64,000 bases of DNA from Flavobacteriaceae bacterium (GCA_016744415.1 JADGEL010000001.1:868001-932000); one strand, 5' to 3'; counted from the stretch's first letter, positions 18,571 through 27,853 are shown. Numbers and translations are program-made. The notes: generated by a model from the letters alone, not told the origin.

Positions 18571-18749
18571 AGTTTGAAGGTAGCGTTAATATTAGATTTT
18601 TTTGAATTTTATAAATATATTGAAAAATTGTAATACTATTAGTAATTCAATCTAACTAAATTTTATAACTAACAGAAGCCTCCCGTCTCTTGTCTTTCAG
18701 CAAATCGGTCTCAAGTCTTTTTCTTATTGTTAATTGATTTATTTTTTTG

Positions 18750-18781
18750 TTTGGAAATATGTCAAGTTTTTTTCTATCTTG
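18750..18781 (+). promoter_or_regulatory. Candidate promoter of the purine operon (xdhA)
   Basis: TTTG at 18750-18753 and TATCTTG at 18775-18781 are separated by 21 nt and lack one T of the TAnnTTTG box. The xdhA ATG at 18792 follows within about 11 nt, so the transcript would be leaderless or nearly so. The rest of 18571-18791 shows no gene; it has a locally pyrimidine-rich CTCCCGTCTCTTGTC stretch near 18680. Confidence 0.4.
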
Positions 18782-18791
18782 CTTCTTGCCT

Positions 18792-20231
18792 ATGATTCAA
18801 TTTATTTTAAATAATGAAGTTGTTAAAACTTCAGCACATGTCGGAATGACTTTGCTCGATTTTATTCGAGAAAACAAACAGCTTAAAGGAACCAAAATAG
18901 GATGTAGAGAAGGAGACTGTGGTGCATGTACGGTACTAGTCGGAAATTTAAAAGATGCCAAAATTTCTTACCAAAGTATTACTTCTTGTATTTCACCTCT
19001 TGGTAACGCCAATGGAAAACATATAGTTACGGTTGAAGGAATTAACCTTCCTGAAAAGTTGAATACCGTTCAAAAATCCATGGCAGATAATTATGCCACA
19101 CAATGTGGATTTTGTACCCCAGGTTTTGTGGTGTCAATGACAGGGTATGCTATAAATTCTGTCGAAGAAAATTCAAGTAAAAGTAATTGTACGGATGCTA
19201 TTAGTGGAAATATTTGTCGATGTACAGGGTATAAGTCTATCGAAAAAGCAGCAACTAGCGTAACTGAAAAATTAGAAGAGAATAACGCCAATAATAAAAT
19301 GGAATGGTTGATTAATGAAGGATTTGTTCCAGATTATTTTAAGACAATTCCAGAAAAACTAAAACATCTTGTCATTGCGAGGAGAGAGGAACAAATGACG
19401 TGGCAATCTCATAGTAGAGAATCAAAGATTGTTGCAAATGGAACAGATTTATATGTACACAATGCTGATAAACTTTCAGAAGAAAATGTCAATTTAATTG
19501 CTGGCGATGATTCCCTCAAAGGAATTTCCTTTACCGATACTATTTGTACTCTTGGAGCAAATACTACAGTAACCGAAATGTTCGAGCATAAAAAGTTAAA
19601 TACAATTTTCCCAAAACTAAAAGCATTTTTAAAACTCGTATCGTCTGAACAAATCAGAAATATGGGAACCTTGGGAGGGAACTTTGTAAATGCTTCACCA
19701 ATTGGTGATATGTCAATTTTCTTTTTAGCATTAAATAGTTCCTTATCAATTATGGATTCGAATGGAAGTGTTAGAAAATTTCCTTTCTCTGATTTTCATC
19801 AGGGATATAAAAAGTACGATTTAAAAAATGACGAAGTAGTGCATTCTATTTCATTTCTAATTCCTGATTCAACTACATTTTTCAATTTCGAAAAAGTAAG
19901 CAAACGAACTCATTTAGATATTGCAAGTGTGAATTCAGCAATGAAAATTTCAATATCAAATGACATAATTTCCAAGATACATATTTCTTTAGGAGGTGTA
20001 GCTCCAATTCCAAAATATTTAAAAAAGACAACTCAATTTTTGGTTGGTAAATCATTATCTGTAAAAACAATTATTGAAGCAGAATCAATTTTGCAATCAG
20101 AAATATCGCCAATAAGCGATGTAAGAGGAGCATCAGATTATAAACGCTTATTAGCACGACAATTATTTTTTGCTCATTTTGTTGAATTGTTTCCAAGTAA
20201 CGTTTCATTCCAAAATTTAATCACCTCATGA
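18792..20231 (+). CDS. xdhA: Xanthine dehydrogenase small subunit (2Fe-2S and FAD domains)
   Basis: ATG 18792 gives 479 residues beginning MIQFILNNEVV, the usual start of the ferredoxin domain; a TTG at 18747 adds 15 residues with no family match. The N-terminal part binds two 2Fe-2S clusters (GCREGDCGACTVLVG, CGFCTPGFV, GNICRCTGY). The second half is a molybdopterin-dehydrogenase FAD domain (IVANGTDLYV, NMGTLGGNFVNASPIGDM) plus a C-terminal CO-dehydrogenase-flavoprotein-type domain. It passes electrons from the XdhB molybdenum site to NAD or another acceptor while hypoxanthine and xanthine become urate. Oddly, residues 194-206 are encoded by a dispersed palindromic repeat, in the linker between the two domains. 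Confidence 0.93.
   Translation: MIQFILNNEVVKTSAHVGMTLLDFIRENKQLKGTKIGCREGDCGACTVLVGNLKDAKISYQSITSCISPLGNANGKHIVTVEGINLPEKLNTVQKSMADNYATQCGFCTPGFVVSMTGYAINSVEENSSKSNCTDAISGNICRCTGYKSIEKAATSVTEKLEENNANNKMEWLINEGFVPDYFKTIPEKLKHLVIARREEQMTWQSHSRESKIVANGTDLYVHNADKLSEENVNLIAGDDSLKGISFTDTICTLGANTTVTEMFEHKKLNTIFPKLKAFLKLVSSEQIRNMGTLGGNFVNASPIGDMSIFFLALNSSLSIMDSNGSVRKFPFSDFHQGYKKYDLKNDEVVHSISFLIPDSTTFFNFEKVSKRTHLDIASVNSAMKISISNDIISKIHISLGGVAPIPKYLKKTTQFLVGKSLSVKTIIEAESILQSEISPISDVRGASDYKRLLARQLFFAHFVELFPSNVSFQNLITS
19371..19410 (+). repeat. Dispersed repeat arm embedded in the xdhA reading frame
   Basis: GTCATTGCGAGGAG, a spacer, then GACGTGGCAATCTC is the form of a common dispersed bacterial palindromic repeat. 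The reverse complement of the right arm of the intergenic element at 27767-27840 has the same plan (TGTCATTGCAAGGA, spacer, GACGTGACA). In xdhA it is read in frame as VIARREEQMTWQS, between the iron-sulfur and FAD domains. Confidence 0.65.
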
Positions 20232-22489
20232 AGACAATGAAAAACATAGACTCTTATGGGCACGTTAGGGGTGAGTCTCTTTTTGTAGATGATGTAATTG
20301 TACGTCAAGATACATTATATGGCTTGGTGTTCGATGCGCCAAAAGCACATGGAAAAATTATTTCTGTTGATTACTCTGAAGCAGAAAAAGTTGAAGGAGT
20401 AGTAAAAATATTTACATATAAAGATATAAAAGGAGAGAATCAAATTGGTGGGATTCTTCCTGACGAGCCACTTTGGGCAGAAGATGAAATTCATTTTTGG
20501 GGACAGCCCATTGCATTTATTGTTGCAACATCTGAGGCAATTGCTAAAAAAGCAAGATTGCTTATTAAGATAGAAATTGATGAATTACCTGTAATCACAA
20601 CCGCAAAAGAAGCAAAAGAAAAAGGGAGCTTTATAAATGCTCCGCGATCTTTTAATTTAGGAAATACAACGGCATCTTTTGAAGAGTGTGATTATGTTTT
20701 TGAAGGAGAAACATTTTCTAACGGACAAGAGCATTTGTATTTAGAAACACAAGGTTGTTATGCTATTCCCCAAGAAAATGGAAATATAAAATTGATTTCT
20801 TCAACGCAAGGCCCTACTTCTGTACAACAAATAACTGCACGAGTTTTAGGAGTGCCAATGCACAAAATTGAGATAGATGTTACCAGATTAGGTGGTGGAT
20901 TTGGGGGTAAAGAAGACCAAGCAACACCATGGGCAGTTATGGCAGCTGTTGCGGTACAACATTTAAAAAAACCAGTAAAACATATTTTAAATAGGCATGA
21001 TGATTTACGCATGACAGGGAAACGTCATCCGTATGAATCAACTTTTAAAATTGGTTTGAATAAGGATTTTAAGATCATGGCTTTTGAAGCTGAATTTTTA
21101 CAAAATTCAGGTGCCGCTGCAGATTTATCTCCGGCAATTGCTGAAAGAACATTGTTTCATGCTACCAATAGTTATTTTGTGCCAAATGTGAAAACTAAGG
21201 TGTTCAGTTGCAAAACAAATTTACCGCCCAATACCGCTTTTAGAGGTTTCGGTGGGCCGCAAGGAATGTTTGTCATAGAATCTGCAATTGCACAGGCAGC
21301 AGATAAGATTGGAGTTGAAAAAAGATTGATTCAAGAAGCTAACTTGTTGTCAGAAAATGATGAATTTTCGTATGGTCAAATTGCTACTCAAGTTGAGGCT
21401 AAAAATAGTTGGATTGCTGCTAAATCAAAATTTGAATTAGAAAAATTGGAGCAAGAAGTACATGGCTTTAATCGAGAAAATAATCAATTTAAAAAAGGAA
21501 TTTCGGTAATGCCAATTTGTTTTGGAATCTCATTTACGAATACCTCAATGAATCATGCTCGTGCTTTGATACATATTTATCAAGACGGAAGTGTTGGTGT
21601 AAGTACTGGAGCTGTAGAAATGGGGCAAAGTGTAAATACTAAAATGTTGCAAGTTGCAGCAGAAACTTTAGGGATCCACCCATCAAAAGTAAAATTGGAA
21701 ACGACCAACACTACTAGAGTAGCTAACACATCGCCATCTGCAGCAAGTTCAACTGCCGATTTAAATGGGAAAGCAGTATTGATGGCATGTAATTCATTAA
21801 TTGGTAGATTGAAAAAAGTTGTATCTAAAATGCTATCGGTTGATATAAGTTTTGTTTCATTTCAAAATGATACTGTTTTTGTTGAGAATAAAAAATCAAA
21901 TTTATTGTGGGAAGATGTTGTTGCTCAAGCGATGTTAAAGCGAGTTGCTCTTTCTGAAAATGCACATTATGCTACGCCAATAATCCATTTTGATAAAACA
22001 AAAGAGAAGGGACACCCTTTTGCTTACCATGTGTATGGTACTGCAATATCAACTGTTACAGTAGATTGTTTACGCGGGACATATGAAATTGATGCAGTTA
22101 AAATTGTACACGATTTTGGAAATAGTATGAATATCGGGATTGATATTGGGCAAGTTGAAGGTGCACTAGCTCAAGGAATTGGGTGGATGACTTTAGAAGA
22201 GATAGCTTATAGTGAAGATGGTCGTTTATTATCAAATGCCTTATCAACATATAAAGTTCCAGATGTTTTTTCTGGGCCAAATACGATTGATGTAATTCCG
22301 TTAGAAACAGAAGGTCATGAGCTTGCAATTCAAAAATCGAAAGCAGTGGGAGAGCCTCCGTTGATGTATGGAATCGGAACATATTTTGCCATTCAAAACG
22401 CAGTTAAAGCATTTAATAAAAGCTATATACCAAAGTTTAACTCACCATTTACACCAGAAAAAGTATTGATGGCACTGTACCAAAAATAA
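20228..22489 (+). CDS. xdhB: Xanthine dehydrogenase molybdenum-binding subunit
   Basis: The 753-residue protein is full length for XdhB. It has the aldehyde oxidase/xanthine dehydrogenase a/b hammerhead (about 10-115) followed by the molybdopterin-binding domain: GQEHLYLETQGCYAIP, RLGGGFGGKE, AFRGFGGPQGMF, the SPSAASSTADLNG region, and the C-terminal KAVGEPPLMYG that carries the catalytic glutamate. It hydroxylates hypoxanthine and xanthine to urate. The start overlaps the xdhA stop by 4 nt. The XdhC insertion chaperone and cofactor genes are not in the window. Confidence 0.95.
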   Translation: MKTMKNIDSYGHVRGESLFVDDVIVRQDTLYGLVFDAPKAHGKIISVDYSEAEKVEGVVKIFTYKDIKGENQIGGILPDEPLWAEDEIHFWGQPIAFIVATSEAIAKKARLLIKIEIDELPVITTAKEAKEKGSFINAPRSFNLGNTTASFEECDYVFEGETFSNGQEHLYLETQGCYAIPQENGNIKLISSTQGPTSVQQITARVLGVPMHKIEIDVTRLGGGFGGKEDQATPWAVMAAVAVQHLKKPVKHILNRHDDLRMTGKRHPYESTFKIGLNKDFKIMAFEAEFLQNSGAAADLSPAIAERTLFHATNSYFVPNVKTKVFSCKTNLPPNTAFRGFGGPQGMFVIESAIAQAADKIGVEKRLIQEANLLSENDEFSYGQIATQVEAKNSWIAAKSKFELEKLEQEVHGFNRENNQFKKGISVMPICFGISFTNTSMNHARALIHIYQDGSVGVSTGAVEMGQSVNTKMLQVAAETLGIHPSKVKLETTNTTRVANTSPSAASSTADLNGKAVLMACNSLIGRLKKVVSKMLSVDISFVSFQNDTVFVENKKSNLLWEDVVAQAMLKRVALSENAHYATPIIHFDKTKEKGHPFAYHVYGTAISTVTVDCLRGTYEIDAVKIVHDFGNSMNIGIDIGQVEGALAQGIGWMTLEEIAYSEDGRLLSNALSTYKVPDVFSGPNTIDVIPLETEGHELAIQKSKAVGEPPLMYGIGTYFAIQNAVKAFNKSYIPKFNSPFTPEKVLMALYQK

Positions 22490-22504
22490 AATGTGCTTTA
22501 TAAA

Positions 22505-23092
22505 ATGAATATGAAAATAAACGATGCTGTTTTTGATAATTTTCCGATATTGGAAAGCGAACGCTTAATTTTTAGAGCATATACAAAAGAGGATGCTCGT
22601 GCAATACTTCAAATTCGATCTGATAAAAGAGTAATGAAATATATGGATAGCATTACTCCAAAAACGATTACAGATTCTGAAAAAAAAATAGTAGAAATTC
22701 AAAAAGCATTTGATGAGCAAAAAGGAATTACTTGGGCAATTGTTGAAAAAAAATCAAATACTTTAATAGGCGATTTTGGTTTTTGGAGATTCGATAAAAT
22801 TAATAATAGAGGTGAAATAGGATATGTGTTAAGCCCTTCTTTTTGGGCTTTTGGATTTATGAAAGAGACTATGAATACTTTAATTCGTTTTGGATTTAAT
22901 GAATTGAATCTTCATAGTATTGAGGCGAATGTAAATACAGAAAATGAAAATTCTAAGCAATTATTATTGAGAGTTGGTTTTAAATTGGAAGCTCATTTTA
23001 GAGAAAATTATTTCTTTGAAGGGAAGTATCTCGATAGCCTGATTTATTCATTACTTCAATCAGACATAGCGAATCAGAAAACAATTAATTAA
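22505..23092 (+). CDS. GNAT acetyltransferase, RimJ/RimL type
   Basis: ATG 22505 (or 22511) gives about 195 residues of Acetyltransf_3 type: ESERLIFRAYTKEDA, SDKRVMKYM, IGDFGFWRFDKINNRGEIGYVL, MKETMNTLIRFGFNELNLHSIEANV and a QLLLRVGFKLEA end. A GTG at 22493 is less likely. The substrate is unknown; RimJ/L relatives acetylate protein N-termini or small amines. It lies inside the purine operon between xdhB and allantoinase and its stop overlaps the allB start by one base, so it is co-expressed, but no acetylation step is known in this pathway. Confidence 0.85.
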   Translation: MNMKINDAVFDNFPILESERLIFRAYTKEDARAILQIRSDKRVMKYMDSITPKTITDSEKKIVEIQKAFDEQKGITWAIVEKKSNTLIGDFGFWRFDKINNRGEIGYVLSPSFWAFGFMKETMNTLIRFGFNELNLHSIEANVNTENENSKQLLLRVGFKLEAHFRENYFFEGKYLDSLIYSLLQSDIANQKTIN

Positions 23093-24429
23093 TGAAAGAA
23101 TTTTTAATACATAGCAAGCGCTGCTTTATTGACAACCAATTTATTGAAGCAACACTGCATATAAAAAATCAAAAAATTAATGATGTTTTTAAAGGTGTTT
23201 TTCAAGCTGATGAAATAGAATGTTTAGATGTAAATGATTCAATCGTAATACCTGGAATTATTGACGCCCATGTGCATATTAACGAACCAGGAAGAACGCA
23301 TTGGGAAGGGTTTGAAACAGCAACAAAATCTGCTGCTCTTGGCGGTGTAACCACTTTAATAGAGATGCCATTAAATGCAAATCCGGTTACAACAAATTCT
23401 GATGCTTTTAAAATAAAACAAGTTGCTGCAAAAAATAAACTAAATGTTAATTGCGGATTTTATGGTGGAATTATCCCTGGTAGTGAAAATGATATTGAAG
23501 GATTAATAAAGGCTGGAGTTTTTGGAATTAAAGGTTTTTTAACCCATTCTGGTATTGATGAATTTCCAAATGTTACTCGAAAAGAGTTAGAAAAAATCGC
23601 ACCGATTTTAAAGAAATATAACTGCCCATTATTGTTGCATTGTGAGTTAACGGATGATGATGTGCCTAAAGTTATCAATCCAAAAAGTTATCAAGAGTAT
23701 TTAAAATCACGTCCGCAACATTGGGAAACCAATGCGATTGATTTGGCATTGGATATCCAAAAAAAGTTTGATATTAAGGTTCATGTTGTGCATTTGTCGG
23801 CTTCAGAAGGAATTGACCAGATAAAAAAAAGAAAGAGTGTAACTGATAATTTGACTGTAGAAACTTGTGCGCATTATTTGTATTTTAATGCAGAAGAAAT
23901 TCCGGATGCTTCTCCAATCTATAAATGCGCACCACCAATTAGAGAGAAACAAAACAATGATTTGTTGTGGGAGTATCTTTTAAATGATGGATTCAATTTC
24001 TTGTCATCAGATCATTCACCAGCTCCTCCAGAAATTAAAAAGTTGGAAGAAGGGAATTTATTTGATGCTTGGGGAGGAATAGCAGGATTGCAATTTACTT
24101 TACCAGTTATTTGGACTGAAGGGCAGAAAAGGGGATTGTCTTTAGAAAAACTGATTCCGCTGTTAACGTTAAATCCAGCAACGTTTTTAGGATTGGATGA
24201 AAGAAAAGGAAAGATTAAAAAAGGATATGATGCCGATATTACTATTTGGGATGAAAATATAGAGTTTACAGTTGTAGAAAATATGATTGCTCATAAGCAT
24301 AAAGCAACACCCTATTTGGGTCATAAATTAAAAGGCAAAATTATTCATACATTTGTTAATGGCGTTCATGTAGTGGAGAATGGAGAATTAGAAAATAGAA
24401 ATGCTGGAGAATTATTACTAAAAGGATAA
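23092..24429 (+). CDS. allB: Allantoinase
   Basis: The 445-residue cyclic amidohydrolase opens allantoin to allantoate. Visible metal-site elements are GIIDAHVHINEPGRTHWEG, GIKGFLTHSG with the probable bridging lysine, LLLHCEL, VHVVHLSASEG and SSDHSPAP. GGVTTLIEMPLN is typical of AllB rather than dihydropyrimidinase, and a separate dihydropyrimidinase exists at 35448. No signal peptide is present, so it acts in the cytoplasm. It sits between the GNAT gene (1-nt overlap) and allantoicase. Confidence 0.93.
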   Translation: MKEFLIHSKRCFIDNQFIEATLHIKNQKINDVFKGVFQADEIECLDVNDSIVIPGIIDAHVHINEPGRTHWEGFETATKSAALGGVTTLIEMPLNANPVTTNSDAFKIKQVAAKNKLNVNCGFYGGIIPGSENDIEGLIKAGVFGIKGFLTHSGIDEFPNVTRKELEKIAPILKKYNCPLLLHCELTDDDVPKVINPKSYQEYLKSRPQHWETNAIDLALDIQKKFDIKVHVVHLSASEGIDQIKKRKSVTDNLTVETCAHYLYFNAEEIPDASPIYKCAPPIREKQNNDLLWEYLLNDGFNFLSSDHSPAPPEIKKLEEGNLFDAWGGIAGLQFTLPVIWTEGQKRGLSLEKLIPLLTLNPATFLGLDERKGKIKKGYDADITIWDENIEFTVVENMIAHKHKATPYLGHKLKGKIIHTFVNGVHVVENGELENRNAGELLLKG

Positions 24430-24430
24430 A

Positions 24431-24459
24431 TGCCTTTCCTGCGAAAGCGAGAATCCAGA
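24431..24459. repeat. Decayed REP-like palindrome between allB and allantoicase
   Basis: TTCCTGCGAAAGCGAGAA is an imperfect palindrome close to the common bacterial repeat form TTCCCGC-GAAA-GCGGGAA. An ATG at 24430 opens a frame through it (MPFLRKRESRI) that joins the allantoicase frame, which would give a false N-terminal extension. Confidence 0.5.
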
Positions 24460-24471
24460 ATAAAATATAAA

Positions 24472-25467
24472 ATGAAAGAAAAACTAACTAAATATATAGA
24501 TCTAGCCTCTGAAAAAATTGGAGGAAAAGTCTTGTACGCAACAGACGATTTTTTTGCAGAAAAAGAAAACCTTATTAAAGAAGGTCGCGGAGTTTTTATT
24601 GAAGATAAATATACGGACCATGGTAAATGGATGGACGGCTGGGAATCGCGAAGAAAAAGAACTCCAGGTCATGATTGGGCAATACTAAAGCTAGGCGTTG
24701 AAGGAAATATCAAAGGTTTTGATATTGACACCAATCACTTTTTGGGCAACCATCCGCCACACGCGTCCGTAGAAGCAATTCATTTAGAAGATGATTTTTC
24801 CGATTGGGCAAATGCAGATGATTTGAATTGGGATGAAGTTCTAGAAAAATCATCTTTAGATCCTGGGAGTCAGCATTTTTTTGAAATAGATTCTGATAAA
24901 ATATATACTCATATTAGATTACACATATATCCAGATGGTGGTGTCGCACGTTTTAGAGTATATGGAGAAGCGTATAAAGATTGGAATTCAGTAAATGAAA
25001 ATGAACTCATAGATTTAGCTTTGGCAACTAATTGTGGAAAGGCATTAAATTGTAATGACATGTTTTTTAGTGCCATGGATAATTTAATTGCTCCAACCAC
25101 TGGGAAAAATATGGGTGATGGTTGGGAAACCAAACGCAATCGTACTCCCAATAATGTAGATTGGGTTGTGTTACGATTGGGCCACCAAGGATTGGTTAAA
25201 AAAATAATTGTAGACACAAAACATTTTAAAGGAAATTATCCTGATAGTTGCTCAATTGAAGCTTGCAATAATTCAAATGATGAAGATGTGCTGAGTGATA
25301 GAACTGAATGGAAACCTTTATTATCACAGCAAAAATTAGAGGCTAATCAAGAACATATTTTTGAAGGGAATTCAATTGAGAATCACAATCCAATTACGCA
25401 TATCAAATTGAAAATTTATCCTGATGGTGGAATCAGTAGATTGCGAATTTTCGGAACAATTAAATAA
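24472..25467 (+). CDS. alc: Allantoicase
   Basis: Starting at ATG 24472 the product is 331 residues, the usual family size. It holds two allantoicase repeats: GKWMDGWESRRKRTPGHDW and later MGDGWETKRNRTPNNVDW, each followed by a beta-sandwich segment (DIDTNHFLGN, VDTKHFKGN) and IRLHIYPDGG or IKLKIYPDGG. It splits allantoate into ureidoglycolate and urea. The upstream ATG at 24430 is rejected because the extra 14 residues are repeat-derived. No ureidoglycolate lyase or urease is visible in the window. Confidence 0.92.
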   Translation: MKEKLTKYIDLASEKIGGKVLYATDDFFAEKENLIKEGRGVFIEDKYTDHGKWMDGWESRRKRTPGHDWAILKLGVEGNIKGFDIDTNHFLGNHPPHASVEAIHLEDDFSDWANADDLNWDEVLEKSSLDPGSQHFFEIDSDKIYTHIRLHIYPDGGVARFRVYGEAYKDWNSVNENELIDLALATNCGKALNCNDMFFSAMDNLIAPTTGKNMGDGWETKRNRTPNNVDWVVLRLGHQGLVKKIIVDTKHFKGNYPDSCSIEACNNSNDEDVLSDRTEWKPLLSQQKLEANQEHIFEGNSIENHNPITHIKLKIYPDGGISRLRIFGTIK

Positions 25468-25472
25468 TCAAA

Positions 25473-26876
25473 ATGCTAGAAATAATATTAATTAGCGCCT
25501 TTTTTATAAGTTTTGTAGTGATTGTTGCGATGACCTATAAAATGCATCATCATATTAAATCTTGCAAAGAAAAAAATGAGGATGAAAAAGCTGAAAGATT
25601 ACAAACATTACAAAATTGGTTTTATGTGCTGATTGTTTTGTCATCGATCTGTGGAGTCTTTATTATATATATGTTATTACAAGGAACCATTTATGAAAGT
25701 CATCTTTTCGAATGGATGAATTTAGCGGTTCGTTGGATTCATATTACTTTTGGTATTGCGTGGATTGGTGCCTCATTCTATTTTGTTTTTTTAGAAAATG
25801 CTTTAAATAGAACAAAAGATGTTAGGGATGAATTAGCAGGAAACCTTTGGGCAGTTCATGGTGGTGGATTTTATTATGTCGAAAAATATAAAGTTGCACC
25901 AAAAGAAATCCCGAAAGATTTACATTGGTTTAAATACGAAGCGTATTTTACATGGCTTTCAGGATTTTGTTTATTAGCAATAGTTTATTATTTCAATGCA
26001 AAATCATATTTAATTGATCCTGAGGTAATGGCTTTAACTCCTTACCAAGCAATTGCAATTAGTATTGGTTCATTGATTGTTGGTTGGATTTTATACGATC
26101 AAATTTGTAAAAAATTGGCAAATAACAAAGTTGTCTTTACATTATTAATTACTTTGTTGTTGGTATTGTCTGCGTGGTTTTATTCACAAGTATTTAGTGG
26201 TAGAGCAGCCTATATTCACTTTGGTGCTTTCATCGGAACCTTAATGGCAGCCAATGTGTTTTTTGTAATTATCCCTGGACAAAAAAGGATGGTTGCTGCA
26301 GCAAAAAAAGGATTGGCACCAAATCCTGAAGATGGAAAAGCAGCATTTATTCGCTCTTATACCAACAACTATTTTACATTACCAGTTTTGTTTGTAATGA
26401 TAAGCAATCATTTTCCAAGCACTTTCGGAAACGAATACCAATGGGTTGTTTTAATTGCAATTACCTTGGGAAGTGCTGGTATAAAACATTATTTAAATTT
26501 AAGAGAAAAAGGAGAACTTTCTGTTTGGGTATTCCCAATTTCTGTGTTAATTTTATTGGCTGTTGCTTTGGGAACTGCACCTGCAAAACCTAATTACGAA
26601 GATTGTAAAGAAGCAGTGACATTAGAACAAGTAAGTACTATCATTCAAAACAGATGTACCACTTGTCATTCTGAAAACCCAACGGATGCTGTTTGGAAAG
26701 TTGCTCCTAACGGAGTTAAATATGATACGCAAGAACAGATATATAATTTAAAGGATAAAATATTTCAACGAGTGGTTGTGAGTAAAAACATGCCATTTAA
26801 CAATAATCAAACGGAGATGACCCAAGAAGAACGCGATTTAATTAATTGTTGGATTAACCAAGGTGCGTCAAAATAA
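25473..26876 (+). CDS. puuD: Membrane-bound urate hydroxylase PuuD with cytochrome c domain
   Basis: The 467-residue protein has about nine transmembrane segments of the urate hydroxylase family (VRWIHITFGIAWIGASFYFVFLEN, NLWAVHGGGFYYVEKY, FHW-like and HFGAFIGTLMAANVFF regions) and a C-terminal periplasmic cytochrome c domain with a CTTCH haem motif at residues 395-399 and a candidate axial methionine in KNMPF. PuuD-type enzymes oxidise urate to 5-hydroxyisourate and hand electrons to the respiratory chain instead of making H2O2 as soluble uricases do. Five bases separate it from allantoicase, six from the next gene. Confidence 0.9.
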   Translation: MLEIILISAFFISFVVIVAMTYKMHHHIKSCKEKNEDEKAERLQTLQNWFYVLIVLSSICGVFIIYMLLQGTIYESHLFEWMNLAVRWIHITFGIAWIGASFYFVFLENALNRTKDVRDELAGNLWAVHGGGFYYVEKYKVAPKEIPKDLHWFKYEAYFTWLSGFCLLAIVYYFNAKSYLIDPEVMALTPYQAIAISIGSLIVGWILYDQICKKLANNKVVFTLLITLLLVLSAWFYSQVFSGRAAYIHFGAFIGTLMAANVFFVIIPGQKRMVAAAKKGLAPNPEDGKAAFIRSYTNNYFTLPVLFVMISNHFPSTFGNEYQWVVLIAITLGSAGIKHYLNLREKGELSVWVFPISVLILLAVALGTAPAKPNYEDCKEAVTLEQVSTIIQNRCTTCHSENPTDAVWKVAPNGVKYDTQEQIYNLKDKIFQRVVVSKNMPFNNNQTEMTQEERDLINCWINQGASK

Positions 26877-26882
26877 ATAGAT

Positions 26883-27752
26883 ATGATAACATTAGAAAAT
26901 TTAAATGCTTTGTCAAAAGCTGATGCCTTTACCAAATTTGAGCAGTGTTGTGTTTCAAAAAATTGGGTAGATGCAATGGTGGATAGTAGACCTTTTTCCA
27001 CCGAAAATGATTTGATAAAAAAAGCAGCTACTAGTTGGTTTAATGATTGTTCTGATGATGATTTTAAAGAAGCATTTACAGGGCATCCAAAAATAGGAGA
27101 TGTAGAAAGTTTAAAAGAAAAGTTTGCACATACTAAAGATTGGGCAAGTGGTGAGCAGTCAAAAATGGATGAAGCAGATGAAGAAACGATTAAGGCATTG
27201 TCTGTGGCAAATTCTGACTACGAAACTAAATTTGGGTATATATTTATTGTAAGTGCTAGTGGTAAATCGGCAAAAGAAATGTTGGCGATTATCAACAATC
27301 GATTACAACATGCAGATGAAGACGAACTATTTGTCGCAATGAATGAGCAGCATAAAATTACCGTTATCAGACTACAAAAAATGATTGCTGGCTTAGCTCA
27401 AAAAGCTGATTTAAGTAGCCATATAACAACTCATGCTTTGGACACATCCATCGGAGTACCAGCTTCAAACATGATGATAGTTTTAAAAGGTTTGAGAAAT
27501 AATGAATGGAAACCAATCAGTGTTGGAATTACAAATTCTGATGGACGTATTGGTGATGTTCTGCCAGCTGGTAAATTTTTAAATCCAGGAAATTATAAAA
27601 TGACATTTGATACTGACGCTTATTATAAAAGTAACAATCAAAAAGGATTTTATCCAGGGGTGACAATTCAATTTGAGGTATTTGATGCAAGTCATTATCA
27701 TATACCATTATTGATAACCCCATTCGGGTATTCAACTTATAGAGGAAGTTAA
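26883..27752 (+). CDS. Fused OHCU decarboxylase and 5-hydroxyisourate hydrolase
   Basis: Residues 1 to about 165 are an OHCU decarboxylase (GHPKIGD, WASGEQSKMDEA, NSDYETKFGYIFIVSASGKSA, NNRLQHADEDE). Residues about 178-289 are a transthyretin-like HIU hydrolase (THALDTSIGVPA at the start, C-terminal YRGS signature). One polypeptide thus converts the unstable PuuD product to OHCU and then to S-allantoin, analogous to the fused plant allantoin synthase, with the same domain order. No peroxisomal or export signal is present. Confidence 0.93.
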   Translation: MITLENLNALSKADAFTKFEQCCVSKNWVDAMVDSRPFSTENDLIKKAATSWFNDCSDDDFKEAFTGHPKIGDVESLKEKFAHTKDWASGEQSKMDEADEETIKALSVANSDYETKFGYIFIVSASGKSAKEMLAIINNRLQHADEDELFVAMNEQHKITVIRLQKMIAGLAQKADLSSHITTHALDTSIGVPASNMMIVLKGLRNNEWKPISVGITNSDGRIGDVLPAGKFLNPGNYKMTFDTDAYYKSNNQKGFYPGVTIQFEVFDASHYHIPLLITPFGYSTYRGS

Positions 27753-27766
27753 AAAAAATAAAATTC

Positions 27767-27840
27767 CGTCATAACAAAGGAGTAAAACGACGAAGTAATC
27801 TTTTAAATAGAGTGTCACGTCCTATGTCCTTGCAATGACA
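27767..27840. repeat. Two-armed palindromic repeat element
   Basis: The ends are CGTCATAACAAAGGAG and CTTGCAATGACA. The arms are degenerate relatives of the GTCATTGCGAGGAG...GACGAAGCAATCT palindrome seen in many bacterial genomes. It fills the gap between the HIU hydrolase fusion and the CitE-like gene. Its right arm, reverse complemented, matches the repeat inside xdhA. Confidence 0.6.
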
Positions 27841-27853
27841 TAAATACAAGAAC

